The position numbers and the translations under genes are program-made. Positions 51,943-61,088 of a DNA stretch of 64,000 nucleotides are shown here, one piece after another (positions within the stretch are counted from its first letter, which is position 1; each line of letters opens with the position of its first letter). The DNA is from an uncultured Pseudomonadota bacterium. Lineage in GTDB: Bacteria; Myxococcota_A; UBA796; GCA-2862545. The stretch spans positions 186,001 through 250,000 of the forward strand of contig CAJXTB010000005.1 in NCBI GenBank assembly GCA_913061235.1. Reading direction: 5' to 3'. The notes below the pieces were generated by a model. It had not been told where the DNA came from and did not search any database. It worked only from the letters and a program-made list of their open reading frames with translations.

Positions 51943-53379
51943 ATGACTACAAAACGCCGTACAAAGATCGTTGCCACACTAGGCCCTGCAACCTGGGACG
52001 ACGCCATGCTTGAGGCGCTGCTTGAGGCGGGCGCCGACGTCGTTCGCATCAACTGCTCCCACAGCGACCACAACGCCATTCGACGACAGGTTGCACGCAT
52101 TCGCCGTGCAGCAATGCGCGCAGACAAGCGAGTCGGCATCCTTCTCGACCTACAAGGGCCGAAGATTCGCACCGGCCCGGTTCCGGACGCCATTGACCTG
52201 AAGGTCGACGACCACTTGGTCATCGCGATGGACGACGAGCTGGTCGGTTCTGGCCTGCGCGTGGGCACCACCTACCCAGCAATGGCAGATGACGTGAATC
52301 CGGGGGACGACGTCCTGTTCGATGATGGCGCTCTACAAGGCGTCGTAGAAGCCGTTCATCGCGACAGAGACCCGAAGGAAGTCGTCGTCCGAATGACGGT
52401 GTCTGGCCCGCTCAAGTCGCACAAGGGCATCAACCTTCCCGGCGTCGACATGAGCGTGCCTTCCATGACGGAGAAGGACCGCGGCGACTTGGCTGTCGGC
52501 GCCGATGTTGGCGTGGACTACGTCGCCCTATCGTTCGTGCGCTCGGCCAAGGATGTTGAAGTCCTGCGCGCTGAGATGACGAAGCTAAACGTTGATCTTC
52601 CAGTGATTGCCAAGATTGAGAAGCCAGAAGCAGTCGAGAACATCGATGAAATTCTCGACGTCGTCGAAGGAATCATGGTGGCCCGCGGAGACTTGGGCGT
52701 GGAAATCCGCATTGAGCGGGTTCCAGTTGTTCAGAAGGAGTTGATCCAGTCTGCCTACAAGGCGGGAAAGCTGGTCATCACCGCTACCCAGATGCTCGAC
52801 TCGATGATTCGTAATCCCCGGCCCACGCGCGCCGAGACCACGGATGTCGCCAACGCCATCCTAGATGGAACCGATGCCGTGATGCTCTCAGGCGAGACCG
52901 CAACAGGCTCCTACCCGCTTGAATCGGTCCGAATGATGGACAGCATTGCACGCGAGGTGGAGCAGTCTCGGTTCTTCACCACCACACCGATTGCAGAAAT
53001 TCCGGCACCAGATGGTGTGGCGAGTGTCGTGATTCGTAGCGCCTGTTGGGCTGCGAATGAGGACGAACGTGCACTGGTCGTATTTACTTGGTCTGGAAAA
53101 TCCGCGTTGGTGGCGAGCAAGGCCCGACCGCACGGTCCCATCTACGCATTCGCCTTCAATGGTGAGGTCCTCGACCAGCTGGCACTCGCATGGGGAGTGA
53201 CGCCTCTCGAGCTGCAGGACCTACGTTCGGTCGACGACCTAATCGCAGCCGGCATCAAAGAACTCAAGCGCCGCAAGCTCGTCGTTCCGGGCGACAAGCT
53301 GGTCATCATCGCCGGCAGCTCGCCGGTGGTGGGTGCGACCGACCTAATGAAACTGGAGATTGTCGGGGAGGACGCCTGA
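51943..53379 (+). CDS. pyk: Pyruvate kinase
   Basis: This 478-residue enzyme makes pyruvate and ATP from phosphoenolpyruvate and ADP. It has RTKIVATLGPAT, ADVVRINCSH, DLQGPKIRTG, the active-site motif IAKIEKPEAVENIDEIL with Lys, then MVARGDLGVEI, ITATQMLDSMI and MLSGETATG. The C-terminal allosteric domain (about 360-478) is present. Nothing odd in length. The next gene overlaps or abuts its stop. Confidence 0.97.
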   Translation: MTTKRRTKIVATLGPATWDDAMLEALLEAGADVVRINCSHSDHNAIRRQVARIRRAAMRADKRVGILLDLQGPKIRTGPVPDAIDLKVDDHLVIAMDDELVGSGLRVGTTYPAMADDVNPGDDVLFDDGALQGVVEAVHRDRDPKEVVVRMTVSGPLKSHKGINLPGVDMSVPSMTEKDRGDLAVGADVGVDYVALSFVRSAKDVEVLRAEMTKLNVDLPVIAKIEKPEAVENIDEILDVVEGIMVARGDLGVEIRIERVPVVQKELIQSAYKAGKLVITATQMLDSMIRNPRPTRAETTDVANAILDGTDAVMLSGETATGSYPLESVRMMDSIAREVEQSRFFTTTPIAEIPAPDGVASVVIRSACWAANEDERALVVFTWSGKSALVASKARPHGPIYAFAFNGEVLDQLALAWGVTPLELQDLRSVDDLIAAGIKELKRRKLVVPGDKLVIIAGSSPVVGATDLMKLEIVGEDA

Positions 53380-53417
53380 CCGCAGACAACCCCTTCGCAG
53401 CCCCCGAACAGCGCGTT

Positions 53418-54410
53418 GTGACCCGTCGCTTTCCGCGACCGACATGGCGTGAATGGCTCGGGTTTATGGTTCAGCGAAGCGTGTTTGTGATTGCGGCCTT
53501 GGTTGCGGTCCGAGTGGCCGTTGTGCTCGGCGCCGACAATCCGTGGTACGCCGCCATCCCAATGATTGTGCTGTGGACGCCCACCACGCTGGCAATTGTG
53601 TACAGCCGCTACCTGTCGCGTGCGTGGGACGAACGGCCCGTCGTCCTGATGTCGGGCCTGACGTTGTCGCGGGCCAACTTTCGAGTCTGGATGGCAGCAC
53701 AAGCCGCCGAAGGCGTCATCGCCGGTGGACTGGTCATGACCTTGGCGCTCACCCTTCTCGCCATGCCCACCGCTCTGGCCTGGATTGCACCGATCATGGT
53801 GCTTGCGGGCTTCTACGCCATCAGCGCTCGAATCTTTCGGGTGCGGCTGGGTCGAGGCGTCGTGGCGCTGGCCGAGAATGACCCACAGGCAGCAATCGCC
53901 GCTGTGGACCCCATTCTAGCGTGGTCCCCACTGGCGTGGAGCCTCGCACCTACAGCTCGCCTGGTCCGGGTGCAGTCGTTCATGTTGCTCGGTGACCGAG
54001 ATGCTGCGATTGCCGAGTGCGAACGCGTCCGTGTTCGTGGTGGCGGCACGGCGCGCGCATGGAAAGCGTTGCTCACCGTGGCTGAGGACAACCATCAAGC
54101 GGACGAGGTCTTCGAGACACCGCCGAGACTGCTCGGACAAGCGTGGCACCAGGCCCTGCTGTACGACCTAATGGCGCTGCATCGCAAAGACCGCGCGTCA
54201 CTAGACGCGTCACAAGCCCAGCGTCGAACGTTGGCATCCGCACTCGGCCCGCGTGCTGCAGCGTTGTCTCAGCTGATCGATGCCGCTCGCAGAGGCCTTG
54301 ATGGCGACCTTGGAACACTCGACCATCGTGCCCGTCACGAGGTCGCGTTCGCCGCCGTCATCTGGCCACACGTATGGGAACTGGCCGTCGGAGCGACTCA
54401 ACGGCGCTGA
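53418..54410 (+). CDS. Hypothetical membrane protein downstream of pyk
   Basis: This 330-residue protein from GTG 53418 has about four transmembrane helices (about 15-65 and 95-140), followed by a soluble helical, TPR-like part (about 155-330). Family not recognised. The start is uncertain: the coding frame is open upstream into pyk, and a CTG at 53376 has a strong GGGGAGG site 4 nt ahead and overlaps the pyk stop as CTGA, whereas GTG 53418 has no site. Co-transcription with pyk is likely. Confidence 0.75.
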   Translation: MTRRFPRPTWREWLGFMVQRSVFVIAALVAVRVAVVLGADNPWYAAIPMIVLWTPTTLAIVYSRYLSRAWDERPVVLMSGLTLSRANFRVWMAAQAAEGVIAGGLVMTLALTLLAMPTALAWIAPIMVLAGFYAISARIFRVRLGRGVVALAENDPQAAIAAVDPILAWSPLAWSLAPTARLVRVQSFMLLGDRDAAIAECERVRVRGGGTARAWKALLTVAEDNHQADEVFETPPRLLGQAWHQALLYDLMALHRKDRASLDASQAQRRTLASALGPRAAALSQLIDAARRGLDGDLGTLDHRARHEVAFAAVIWPHVWELAVGATQRR

Positions 54411-54421
54411 TGCGTACGTGG

Positions 54422-55135
54422 CTAGGCGAGCACAGTCCGCAGTACGCGACTGACGGTCTTGACGAACTGCTGCCGCCACACTGGGTCCGTCGCGAGATCT
54501 TGGCGAATCTCGAACTCCACTGCACGTCGGCCGTGGGTAGTTGCGTGGCTCTGCGGGGCGAACATCATGCCACCGCGACCATCCCACGGCTCGTTGTCCA
54601 TGGCTCGGTAGGACGTCTGCAACAGCTCACGAATGGCGATGCCGAGGTCAGGCTGCTGGTCATGTAGAACCCCCACTTCGACGTAGCGGGTCTCACCTTC
54701 GTACACGGGCGTAAAGCTGTGTACGCTAACGACGACGGCGTCGGTCTGGGCAACCATCTCGTCGTAGGCGTCATGGTAAGGCTGGTACAGTTCGCGCACA
54801 CGACGCTCCCGCTCAGCGGCGGACAGGTCGGTATTGAGAGCGACCGGCTCACCGTCAGCCGTGTCACGAAACAGAGTGTTGGAGGTCAGCTCTCGGTTTG
54901 GATCGATGAGCAACCGCGTGAACCGAGAGACAACCGCTGGAGCGCTGAACTCCTTGGCCAACATGCGCGTGATGTGCGCTGCTCCAGGGTCCCATGCCCA
55001 GTGCTGATGCTGGAGGCGCTTGTCCGCGTCTGGCCACGCAAACCCTGGTGGCATGCGGTTGCTTGCATGTTCGCACGACAGTTGAATGAGCGGCGAGGCG
55101 CAGGTCGCTGCAATTCGGGTGACGGCATCACTCAT
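54422..55135 (-). CDS. N-formylglutamate amidohydrolase family protein
   Basis: This 237-residue protein fits the FGase family in length and blocks: QLSCEHASNRMPPGFAW near the N terminus, DPGAAHITRMLAKEF, SRFTRLLIDPNRE, VSVHSFTPVYEGE and the VGVLHDQQPDLG stretch. Members remove formyl from N-formylglutamate in histidine breakdown, but many bacterial copies have unknown substrates. No hut gene is nearby. The start ATG overlaps the stop of the lipoprotein upstream by 8 nt. Confidence 0.88.
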   Translation of the reverse strand: MSDAVTRIAATCASPLIQLSCEHASNRMPPGFAWPDADKRLQHQHWAWDPGAAHITRMLAKEFSAPAVVSRFTRLLIDPNRELTSNTLFRDTADGEPVALNTDLSAAERERRVRELYQPYHDAYDEMVAQTDAVVVSVHSFTPVYEGETRYVEVGVLHDQQPDLGIAIRELLQTSYRAMDNEPWDGRGGMMFAPQSHATTHGRRAVEFEIRQDLATDPVWRQQFVKTVSRVLRTVLA

Positions 55136-56993
55136 CGCTGACTCCACCTGGGTTGCTGGACGAACACGGTAACGTGCCACAGCCACTCACCACGACCCCC
55201 GGAACGTCGGGGTCGAGAAAGGTCATCGTCTGCAGATTCTGTCCTGGCCAGACGCGCGGAGTCGAGTGGGCGCCGGTCGCTGCGGGAGGCCGGTTCTCGT
55301 CTGCGGGCAGCGCACGTTCAGGGTCAAACTGGGCAATTCCGGTGGCGCCAGCAAGCGTTGGGGTCTGCAGCGTCGCAAACTGCCAAGGAAGCTCGACGGG
55401 TACGCCCACCAAGGGCGCATCAATCGACCGGGCCAGCAGCCGGGTTGTCATGTTCGGAACCTGCTCATCTCCCAGAGACTCCTGCCACAACACAGGGACA
55501 TCATCCGGCCAGACATCCATCCACCCAACCGGGTCGACCGGGTCCCAAAACAGCTGGGACGCGGCGTACAGCAGCTGACGGTCGGCGGGGTTTGGGTACG
55601 TATCGAGCAAGAACAGCTCGAAGGTTGGCCACTGTGTCGACCGCTCCAGCATCGTCGACCACATGCCCCCACCGACATGCAAGACAGCGGCATCGAACGG
55701 GGCTCCACTAGCGACCTGAACGGCCCCCTCAATTCCGCCCAGGCTAATTCCGTAGTAGCCGAGCTGACCGCGCCTGGGCAGGCTCTGACCGGACTCGCCC
55801 TGAAACACCGGGTCGTCGAGTAGGTCGCCGGTCAAGATGAGCTCTTGAAGGGCACGAACGCTGAGGTTTGTGTCGAGCAGGCGGTCGCACACACTTGGAA
55901 GCGTGCCAAAGTCTTGAGCGGCTGCCACAGCGGTGATGCGGTCGTCGGTCGACAGGCCATCCCACCGGGTTGCAATGCCAATCGCTCCCATCTCATCGAG
56001 GATAGCGAGCACGCCGTTGCTGTCGTCATCCCCGTCCAGATAAGCTTCTGGAGAGCTGAAGATACCGTGGCCAAACATCACTACCGGTACAGTGCCTGGA
56101 GCCGCGTCCGACACCGACTCGGGAATGTGAATGTACAGCGAATGACTGCCTGTTCCTTGTGCTGAGACCACGCCAGATACCGGGTCGATGCGAAGGAAGT
56201 TGTCCTCCCCAATGACGTTCGGTGTGTCGTATGAACCGGCAGCCGCACGCCATGTACGCGGTGCGATGCGAACCTCTCCGTCGTTGGTGCGGACACGGTC
56301 GAGCGTCCAGCTAGACGGCAACGCGACCGTGCCGAGCAGCTGTTCCAGCGGTTGCCGGCCACTGTCGATGGGGAACGTGGTGATGACAGCGACATCCTCT
56401 TCCGCAAGGCCCATCTCCACCAGCTGTGCGACAGCATCCTGAAGCTCGTCGGCAATGTCGGTCAAGGCCGAGGGCGGGTCATCCGACAGGGTTCGCTCCA
56501 CGCGTTCTGGGCGAGGCAGCGCGTCTGTCGTGACAACAACGGCGACCCGGTGACCGGGCGTCAACGTGACCAGTGGACGGGCGAGTAAGACAGGCTGGGT
56601 GGCATCGGGATGTGCGTCCAGCTCTGCCATCACTGGAAGAAACTCCCCCGTTGTCAGGTCGGCCAAGATGACGCCACCTTGTCCAGGTGTGGGGGTGCGC
56701 CAGTCGGGCAAGCTGTCTTCGTTGACGCCGTCGAGCTCAAAAACGGTGGTCTGGCCCGGTGAAAAGCCAGTTCGCCAGCCGCCGAATCGATCTACAGGCA
56801 ACGGCGTTCCATCCGCCATGACCGGGAGCGCGTCCAGAGGAATGGACAGCGAACCCCCATCCATCAGCAGTGGGTTCGGAAAGACATCAACCATACGCGT
56901 GCCGAGCAGGCCCTCGCCATCGCCGCCGACACCTGTGTCCGAGTCATCGTTGGTACAACCGACCAAGAGTACCAATAGTGCGAGTCGCTTCAT
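55128..56993 (-). CDS. Alpha/beta-hydrolase lipoprotein, lipase-like
   Basis: This 621-residue protein opens with a lipoprotein signal (LLVLLVGC, Cys at 13) and an Asp/Gly-rich linker. A beta-rich domain follows (about 25-250), then an alpha/beta hydrolase core with oxyanion region MFGHGIFSSPEAY and nucleophile Ser in GYYGISLGG. The layout recalls the bacterial virulence-factor lipase-N group found on myxobacterial surfaces. The likely role is extracytoplasmic esterase/lipase activity. It is coupled to the N-formylglutamate amidohydrolase gene. Confidence 0.85.
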   Translation of the reverse strand: MKRLALLVLLVGCTNDDSDTGVGGDGEGLLGTRMVDVFPNPLLMDGGSLSIPLDALPVMADGTPLPVDRFGGWRTGFSPGQTTVFELDGVNEDSLPDWRTPTPGQGGVILADLTTGEFLPVMAELDAHPDATQPVLLARPLVTLTPGHRVAVVVTTDALPRPERVERTLSDDPPSALTDIADELQDAVAQLVEMGLAEEDVAVITTFPIDSGRQPLEQLLGTVALPSSWTLDRVRTNDGEVRIAPRTWRAAAGSYDTPNVIGEDNFLRIDPVSGVVSAQGTGSHSLYIHIPESVSDAAPGTVPVVMFGHGIFSSPEAYLDGDDDSNGVLAILDEMGAIGIATRWDGLSTDDRITAVAAAQDFGTLPSVCDRLLDTNLSVRALQELILTGDLLDDPVFQGESGQSLPRRGQLGYYGISLGGIEGAVQVASGAPFDAAVLHVGGGMWSTMLERSTQWPTFELFLLDTYPNPADRQLLYAASQLFWDPVDPVGWMDVWPDDVPVLWQESLGDEQVPNMTTRLLARSIDAPLVGVPVELPWQFATLQTPTLAGATGIAQFDPERALPADENRPPAATGAHSTPRVWPGQNLQTMTFLDPDVPGVVVSGCGTLPCSSSNPGGVSDE

Positions 56994-57014
56994 GACACCT
57001 CCAGAGGACGCACC

Positions 57015-58589
57015 CTATCTGGATAGTGACGACACGACGTCCAAAAGCTCGTCGTCATCCATCTCACCCGCCGCATAGGCGTCAACAGCACCTTGTAGCG
57101 CGTACAGCTGGTCCGCCAAGCGGGAGCGGGCGTCTGCCAGTTGTTGAGAGACCTGTTCAACCACCTGGACCGTCTCTGCCGACGGCCACCGAATGGGGCT
57201 GTTGAGTACGGTGTCGACGTGAACACGCGGTCGAGTCTGTCCAGTGCCGGCGGGGAGTCCAGCGCGCCATGTCGGGGTCCGCAGCAAGTGAAACAGCACT
57301 CTGGGAGTGTCTGTCCGCAGCGGAAGCCACTCGGGGCTGCCAACACACGACTCACTGTCATCCAGTGAGGGCACAACCGTCACATTCGACTGGGTGGGCC
57401 GAAGCCGAGAGACAAGCACCGTGCCCGGAAGAAAGGCCAGTCGCACGCCCTTGAGCGTTTCGCCGAGGACGCGGGGCAAGCGAACCACCTCACCTAGTGG
57501 CCGACTGGGCTCACCCAGATCCAAGCGGCGCACCGGGGTCGCAGGCAGTCTCGAGGGGTACACCCGTTCTTCACACGCCGTCGCAATGTCACCTACCGTG
57601 GTGCCTTTTGCGGTGTCCATCGCTGGAAGCCACGTATTGACCGGCAGAGAGCGCCACCCATGACCGGCTCGGCGCTCGGCAATTTCGCGCGATTCTGTCT
57701 TCTGCAGTCGTCTGGAAGACACGTCGTAGCCAGGGTCTTCGACACGGCTCCATCGTGTTGTCGTGGCACGTGCGGGTCGGCGAGTCAGCCACACCAGAGC
57801 AGCCCTACCCTGTGCTCCTCCGAACGGACGAAACACGCCCTCGGGAAGCACACAGACGGCCGTCAGGTCAAAGCCGTCCATCAGCTGTTTGCGGGTGTCC
57901 GAATGGTTGGCATTGGCCACAACACTGTATGGAAGGACCACACCAGCGCGTCCACCAGGCCGAACCCAGCTCGCTAGCCGATGCGCAAAGGCTTGGTCGG
58001 ACGACAATCGACGTCCCTGCGGCCAGTCCACCGAATCACGCACCGCAGCACTATCGAGTCGCAGTGAAAACGGCGGGTTGGCGACAACAACGTCGGCCGG
58101 TTCAAGGTCGATAGCAAAGGCATCTCCAACAACCACATCCGCTGGTAGATGCTGATGCAAGAGCTGAAGGCGGGCGAGCTCGGCCAGCCTGGGATCAATC
58201 TCACACCCCCGCAGCACCGCTCCACACTGCCCCGCGACCGCCAAGAGTGCACCACTTCCACAGGTCGGGTCCAATACGGTCTCACCGGAAGCAATGGCGA
58301 GCCGTTGAACAAGTAGTTGTGCAACGGGTGGCGGCGTGAAGAACTGCCCCCGCAAGCCCTTGAAGACATCCGGAAAGAAGCGCTCGTAGGCGAGTCCAAG
58401 CACTCCATCTCCTGGCGCGTTGGGAATCGCATCGACCGCCGCACGTAGCGCTGTGGGCACCGGCTTCCCCATCAGGTGGCAGCGCCAGGCATCCACTAAG
58501 GCGTCAAACGCAGCGCTACCGGTCAGCCCTTGGGCCCGAAGCCTCTGTTCTGCGAGCACCAGCCCCTTAGCGAGAGCTACGGAGCTCAC
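57015..58589 (-). CDS. N6-adenine DNA methyltransferase with HsdS-like C terminus
   Basis: This 524-residue protein has the type I HsdM-type core: the GQFFTPPPVAQLLVQRL stretch, SAM motif I DPTCGSG (107-113) and catalytic NPPF (171-174). Residues about 310-524 look like a target-recognition half (GDIATACEERVYPSR, then the SRLRPTQSNVTVVPS stretch, ending in a helical LADQLYALQGAVDAYAAGEM), as if M and S were fused. No restriction subunit is adjacent, so it is solitary. Its stop region is followed by the lipoprotein gene, and its GTG start overlaps the stop of ygfZ by 4 nt. Confidence 0.85.
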   Translation of the reverse strand: MSSVALAKGLVLAEQRLRAQGLTGSAAFDALVDAWRCHLMGKPVPTALRAAVDAIPNAPGDGVLGLAYERFFPDVFKGLRGQFFTPPPVAQLLVQRLAIASGETVLDPTCGSGALLAVAGQCGAVLRGCEIDPRLAELARLQLLHQHLPADVVVGDAFAIDLEPADVVVANPPFSLRLDSAAVRDSVDWPQGRRLSSDQAFAHRLASWVRPGGRAGVVLPYSVVANANHSDTRKQLMDGFDLTAVCVLPEGVFRPFGGAQGRAALVWLTRRPARATTTRWSRVEDPGYDVSSRRLQKTESREIAERRAGHGWRSLPVNTWLPAMDTAKGTTVGDIATACEERVYPSRLPATPVRRLDLGEPSRPLGEVVRLPRVLGETLKGVRLAFLPGTVLVSRLRPTQSNVTVVPSLDDSESCVGSPEWLPLRTDTPRVLFHLLRTPTWRAGLPAGTGQTRPRVHVDTVLNSPIRWPSAETVQVVEQVSQQLADARSRLADQLYALQGAVDAYAAGEMDDDELLDVVSSLSR

Positions 58590-59632
58590 AGCGCCGGAAA
58601 GGGAATCTCCGCCACAGGGAATGGGAGCGGACAGGTACGCCCGGCTCCAGCATCGCCAATGCGGACCTCCACCCCCTCGTCATGGGGCTTTCTCACAACA
58701 GCCAAAGCGATGTGACCGAAGCGCGGCGAGAGCACGGGGCTTGTGACCGTTCCCACAACCGTGTCGCCGACAAAGACAGAGTCGCCGGTGGTCATTGGGG
58801 CATTACTCATTACGCCAGCGAGGCCCTTTCGCGCCTGGCCCATGACATCCAGGCGATTGATGGTCTCTTGGCCAACGTAGCAGCCCTTCTCGAACGACAA
58901 GATGCGGTCGCGCAGCGCAAGCTCATGGGGCAGCGCCTTAGGCGCCGAGTCTACTCCAAAGCGAATCGTTCCCGACTCAACCCGCAAGACCTCCGAGACG
59001 GCCATGGCTGCCGCGAGCGCCCCCCCCGAAATGAGCGAGTTCCACAGAGGGGCCGCACGGTCCATTGGAACCACAACATCCGTACAGGACACCAACGCGC
59101 GGGCAGACGGTAACAGCGTCACATCGTCCGCGTGGTTGATGCGGGCGCCGGTCTTGGCATGGAGGCCAACCGCACCGAGGGTGATCATTGCCCGTGGCCC
59201 AATGACCGAGAACACCGCAACGTCTGGTTGGTTGAATTCTACGTCATCGACCAAGACATACCGGTCGAAGTGCTCAATAAAGGCATCAGCGCTGGTATCG
59301 GCGAGCAGCAGGCGAATGTGGTCGTCTGCTATGAACGCAGCCTGAAACAATCCTTGCAGCCGGCCACGGTCGTCGCACCACCCTGACTGGAGGGATGCCC
59401 CAATTTTGGCGTTGCGGAAGTTCTGGGTGAACATTCCGTTCGCCCAGCGTCGGACATCCGCGCCCACAAGGTCCACAACGCCGATTCGGCCTTGGTCCAC
59501 CACAATCGCACTGTCATGTGCTGCTCGATAGGCAGTAGCAATCGGCCCATACTGGACAGGTGCACCTAGCGCATTGAGCTGAACACCCATCTGCCGATGC
59601 AATTCTGCCATTGGGCTTGTGGTGTTCGCCAA
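58586..59632 (-). CDS. ygfZ: Folate-binding protein YgfZ (Fe-S assembly)
   Basis: This 348-residue GcvT-fold protein has the YgfZ signature KGCYVGQE (249-256, Cys251). YgfZ/IBA57 proteins help assemble or repair Fe-S clusters with tetrahydrofolate. Residues 40-70 carry the family DLVGADVRRWANGMFTQ segment. The stop region overlaps the methyltransferase gene start, and the acidic membrane protein gene ends 3 bp ahead of its start. Confidence 0.93.
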   Translation of the reverse strand: MANTTSPMAELHRQMGVQLNALGAPVQYGPIATAYRAAHDSAIVVDQGRIGVVDLVGADVRRWANGMFTQNFRNAKIGASLQSGWCDDRGRLQGLFQAAFIADDHIRLLLADTSADAFIEHFDRYVLVDDVEFNQPDVAVFSVIGPRAMITLGAVGLHAKTGARINHADDVTLLPSARALVSCTDVVVPMDRAAPLWNSLISGGALAAAMAVSEVLRVESGTIRFGVDSAPKALPHELALRDRILSFEKGCYVGQETINRLDVMGQARKGLAGVMSNAPMTTGDSVFVGDTVVGTVTSPVLSPRFGHIALAVVRKPHDEGVEVRIGDAGAGRTCPLPFPVAEIPFPAL

Positions 59633-59635
59633 CGG

Positions 59636-59998
59636 CTAGTCGTCCAGCAGGTCGTCATCATCGAAGGCGATGATGGTAGCGCCTGCACTACGTGGTGGCC
59701 GAGCGGGTCGGGCCTTAGGCTCTTCGGTGACGGCCTTGGGCTGTGGCGCCACAATGGTCGCGACGTCATCTTCTTCTTCGTCGTCGAACGCAGCGTTCGG
59801 TTGATCGAATGCCTTGTTCGCAGTGTTCGCAGCGGTGGTGACGGGGTCTACATCACCCTTCTTGCGGATCACGAAGAACCACACGCCGCCGGCGAGGACA
59901 ACGAACGTAACTAGGCAATCGCAGAGAGAGCCAACTAGGCCCAATAGGGGTGCAAGACTTTCCACGCTGTGGTCCTCCGGGGAGCCGAACTCCCACAT
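59636..59998 (-). CDS. Acidic single-TM hypothetical protein
   Basis: This 120-residue protein has one transmembrane helix (about 20-42) and a soluble tail with clusters of Asp/Glu (DDEEEDD and DDDDLLDD) flanking a Pro/Arg-rich part. ATG 59998 is favoured by GGAGG 8 nt upstream; GTG 60046 would extend it into the pseudokinase gene. The pseudokinase is encoded directly upstream, and a partner role is inferred. Confidence 0.65.
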   Translation of the reverse strand: MWEFGSPEDHSVESLAPLLGLVGSLCDCLVTFVVLAGGVWFFVIRKKGDVDPVTTAANTANKAFDQPNAAFDDEEEDDVATIVAPQPKAVTEEPKARPARPPRSAGATIIAFDDDDLLDD

Positions 59999-60029
59999 TG
60001 CGGCATCCTCCGCCACTCCATTCACAAAA

Positions 60030-61088
60030 TCAAGCGCCCACTGCACGGTCGTTCGAGGTTGGTGTGTCCGAACGAGGGGGTAGCTCCCCTTCGACCGCCA
60101 GAGCGAGGCTTACGACAGCTTCATCACTGCCCCACTCGAGCCGCTCCAAAGAGTCACCGGTACCAGGCCTGCACCGCGCACGCCGCCATTGCCACGCCAC
60201 GAACAGAGCGATGGGACCACCGATACACGGCAGTACAACGGCCGCTACCGCACCGATGGCGGCGGTGAATACGACGTCCCTCCAGCCCAGCGCAACACGC
60301 TGCCAACGTCGATTCGCGGGCGACCGCCGCAGCTTCCATCGACGAATGGACCGACGCCACCCGCTGACGGGACTGCCCACACGAATCCACACTGCATCTG
60401 GCCCCTCTACGACCAGCTGGTGGGAATGCCGTGGTGCGAACTCGACATGACGGGCCGGGCCAACTGAGCGCTTGGGAGAGGTCAGCGCGCGCTCGGTCAG
60501 CCGACGCAGGCTTAGAGCGGTCGCAGGACGACAGTCCGGGTCGGGATTGGCCAACATCTTCACGAGGCGGCGCGGACCACGCTTCCCGACAGTGGGGTCA
60601 GCAACCGCCGCTACCCGTTGGACAACGGCCGTCAGGTCGGAGCGCATGCTGGCGGGCTCAACGTGCGGTCCGGTTGCGTCCAGCCAGGCTGAATCCCCAC
60701 TCACCCACATACGCGACCCATCAATGCTTCCAAGCGCAAGACCGGCGACTTGAAGACGGCTCAACGCCGCCGCAAGGTCACTCAGCCAATGAGCACACCG
60801 GTCACAGTCAATGCTGTGGGACCCAGAGATTGCGGTTTGGGGCAACCGGTACCCGAAGACAAGCGCCACCTGTGCGCCATCCCGCCACAGCCCAACAAAC
60901 GGCACGACGCCGCGGCCTTGAATCTGCTGAAGCATGGGCACTTCGGACATCAAAGACGTCCCACCTACGTGCACGCACACCATGCGTTTGGTGACCAGGT
61001 CATTGGCCGTCCACACCACCCGGTCAGCACGGGTCTGTTGCACCTGCCGCAGCCGAAAACGGCCACACAGGTCATGTCCCGGGGTCAC
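60030..61088 (-). CDS. Ser/Thr protein-kinase-like pseudokinase with TM segments
   Basis: The 352-residue chain keeps the overall order of a bacterial Hanks-type kinase: an N-lobe opening LCGRFRLRQV, then a C-lobe pattern with a later DCRPATAL turn like DPxxRPT. Catalytic residues are missing: the strand that should hold the Lys reads MVCVHV (His40), the HRD loop reads LALGSIDGSRMW, and only the DFG-like Asp137 (LDATG) remains. Two hydrophobic helices at about 272-300 follow. It is therefore probably a membrane pseudokinase. GTG 61088 overlaps the stop of the upstream membrane protein gene. Confidence 0.72.
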   Translation of the reverse strand: MTPGHDLCGRFRLRQVQQTRADRVVWTANDLVTKRMVCVHVGGTSLMSEVPMLQQIQGRGVVPFVGLWRDGAQVALVFGYRLPQTAISGSHSIDCDRCAHWLSDLAAALSRLQVAGLALGSIDGSRMWVSGDSAWLDATGPHVEPASMRSDLTAVVQRVAAVADPTVGKRGPRRLVKMLANPDPDCRPATALSLRRLTERALTSPKRSVGPARHVEFAPRHSHQLVVEGPDAVWIRVGSPVSGWRRSIRRWKLRRSPANRRWQRVALGWRDVVFTAAIGAVAAVVLPCIGGPIALFVAWQWRRARCRPGTGDSLERLEWGSDEAVVSLALAVEGELPPRSDTPTSNDRAVGA

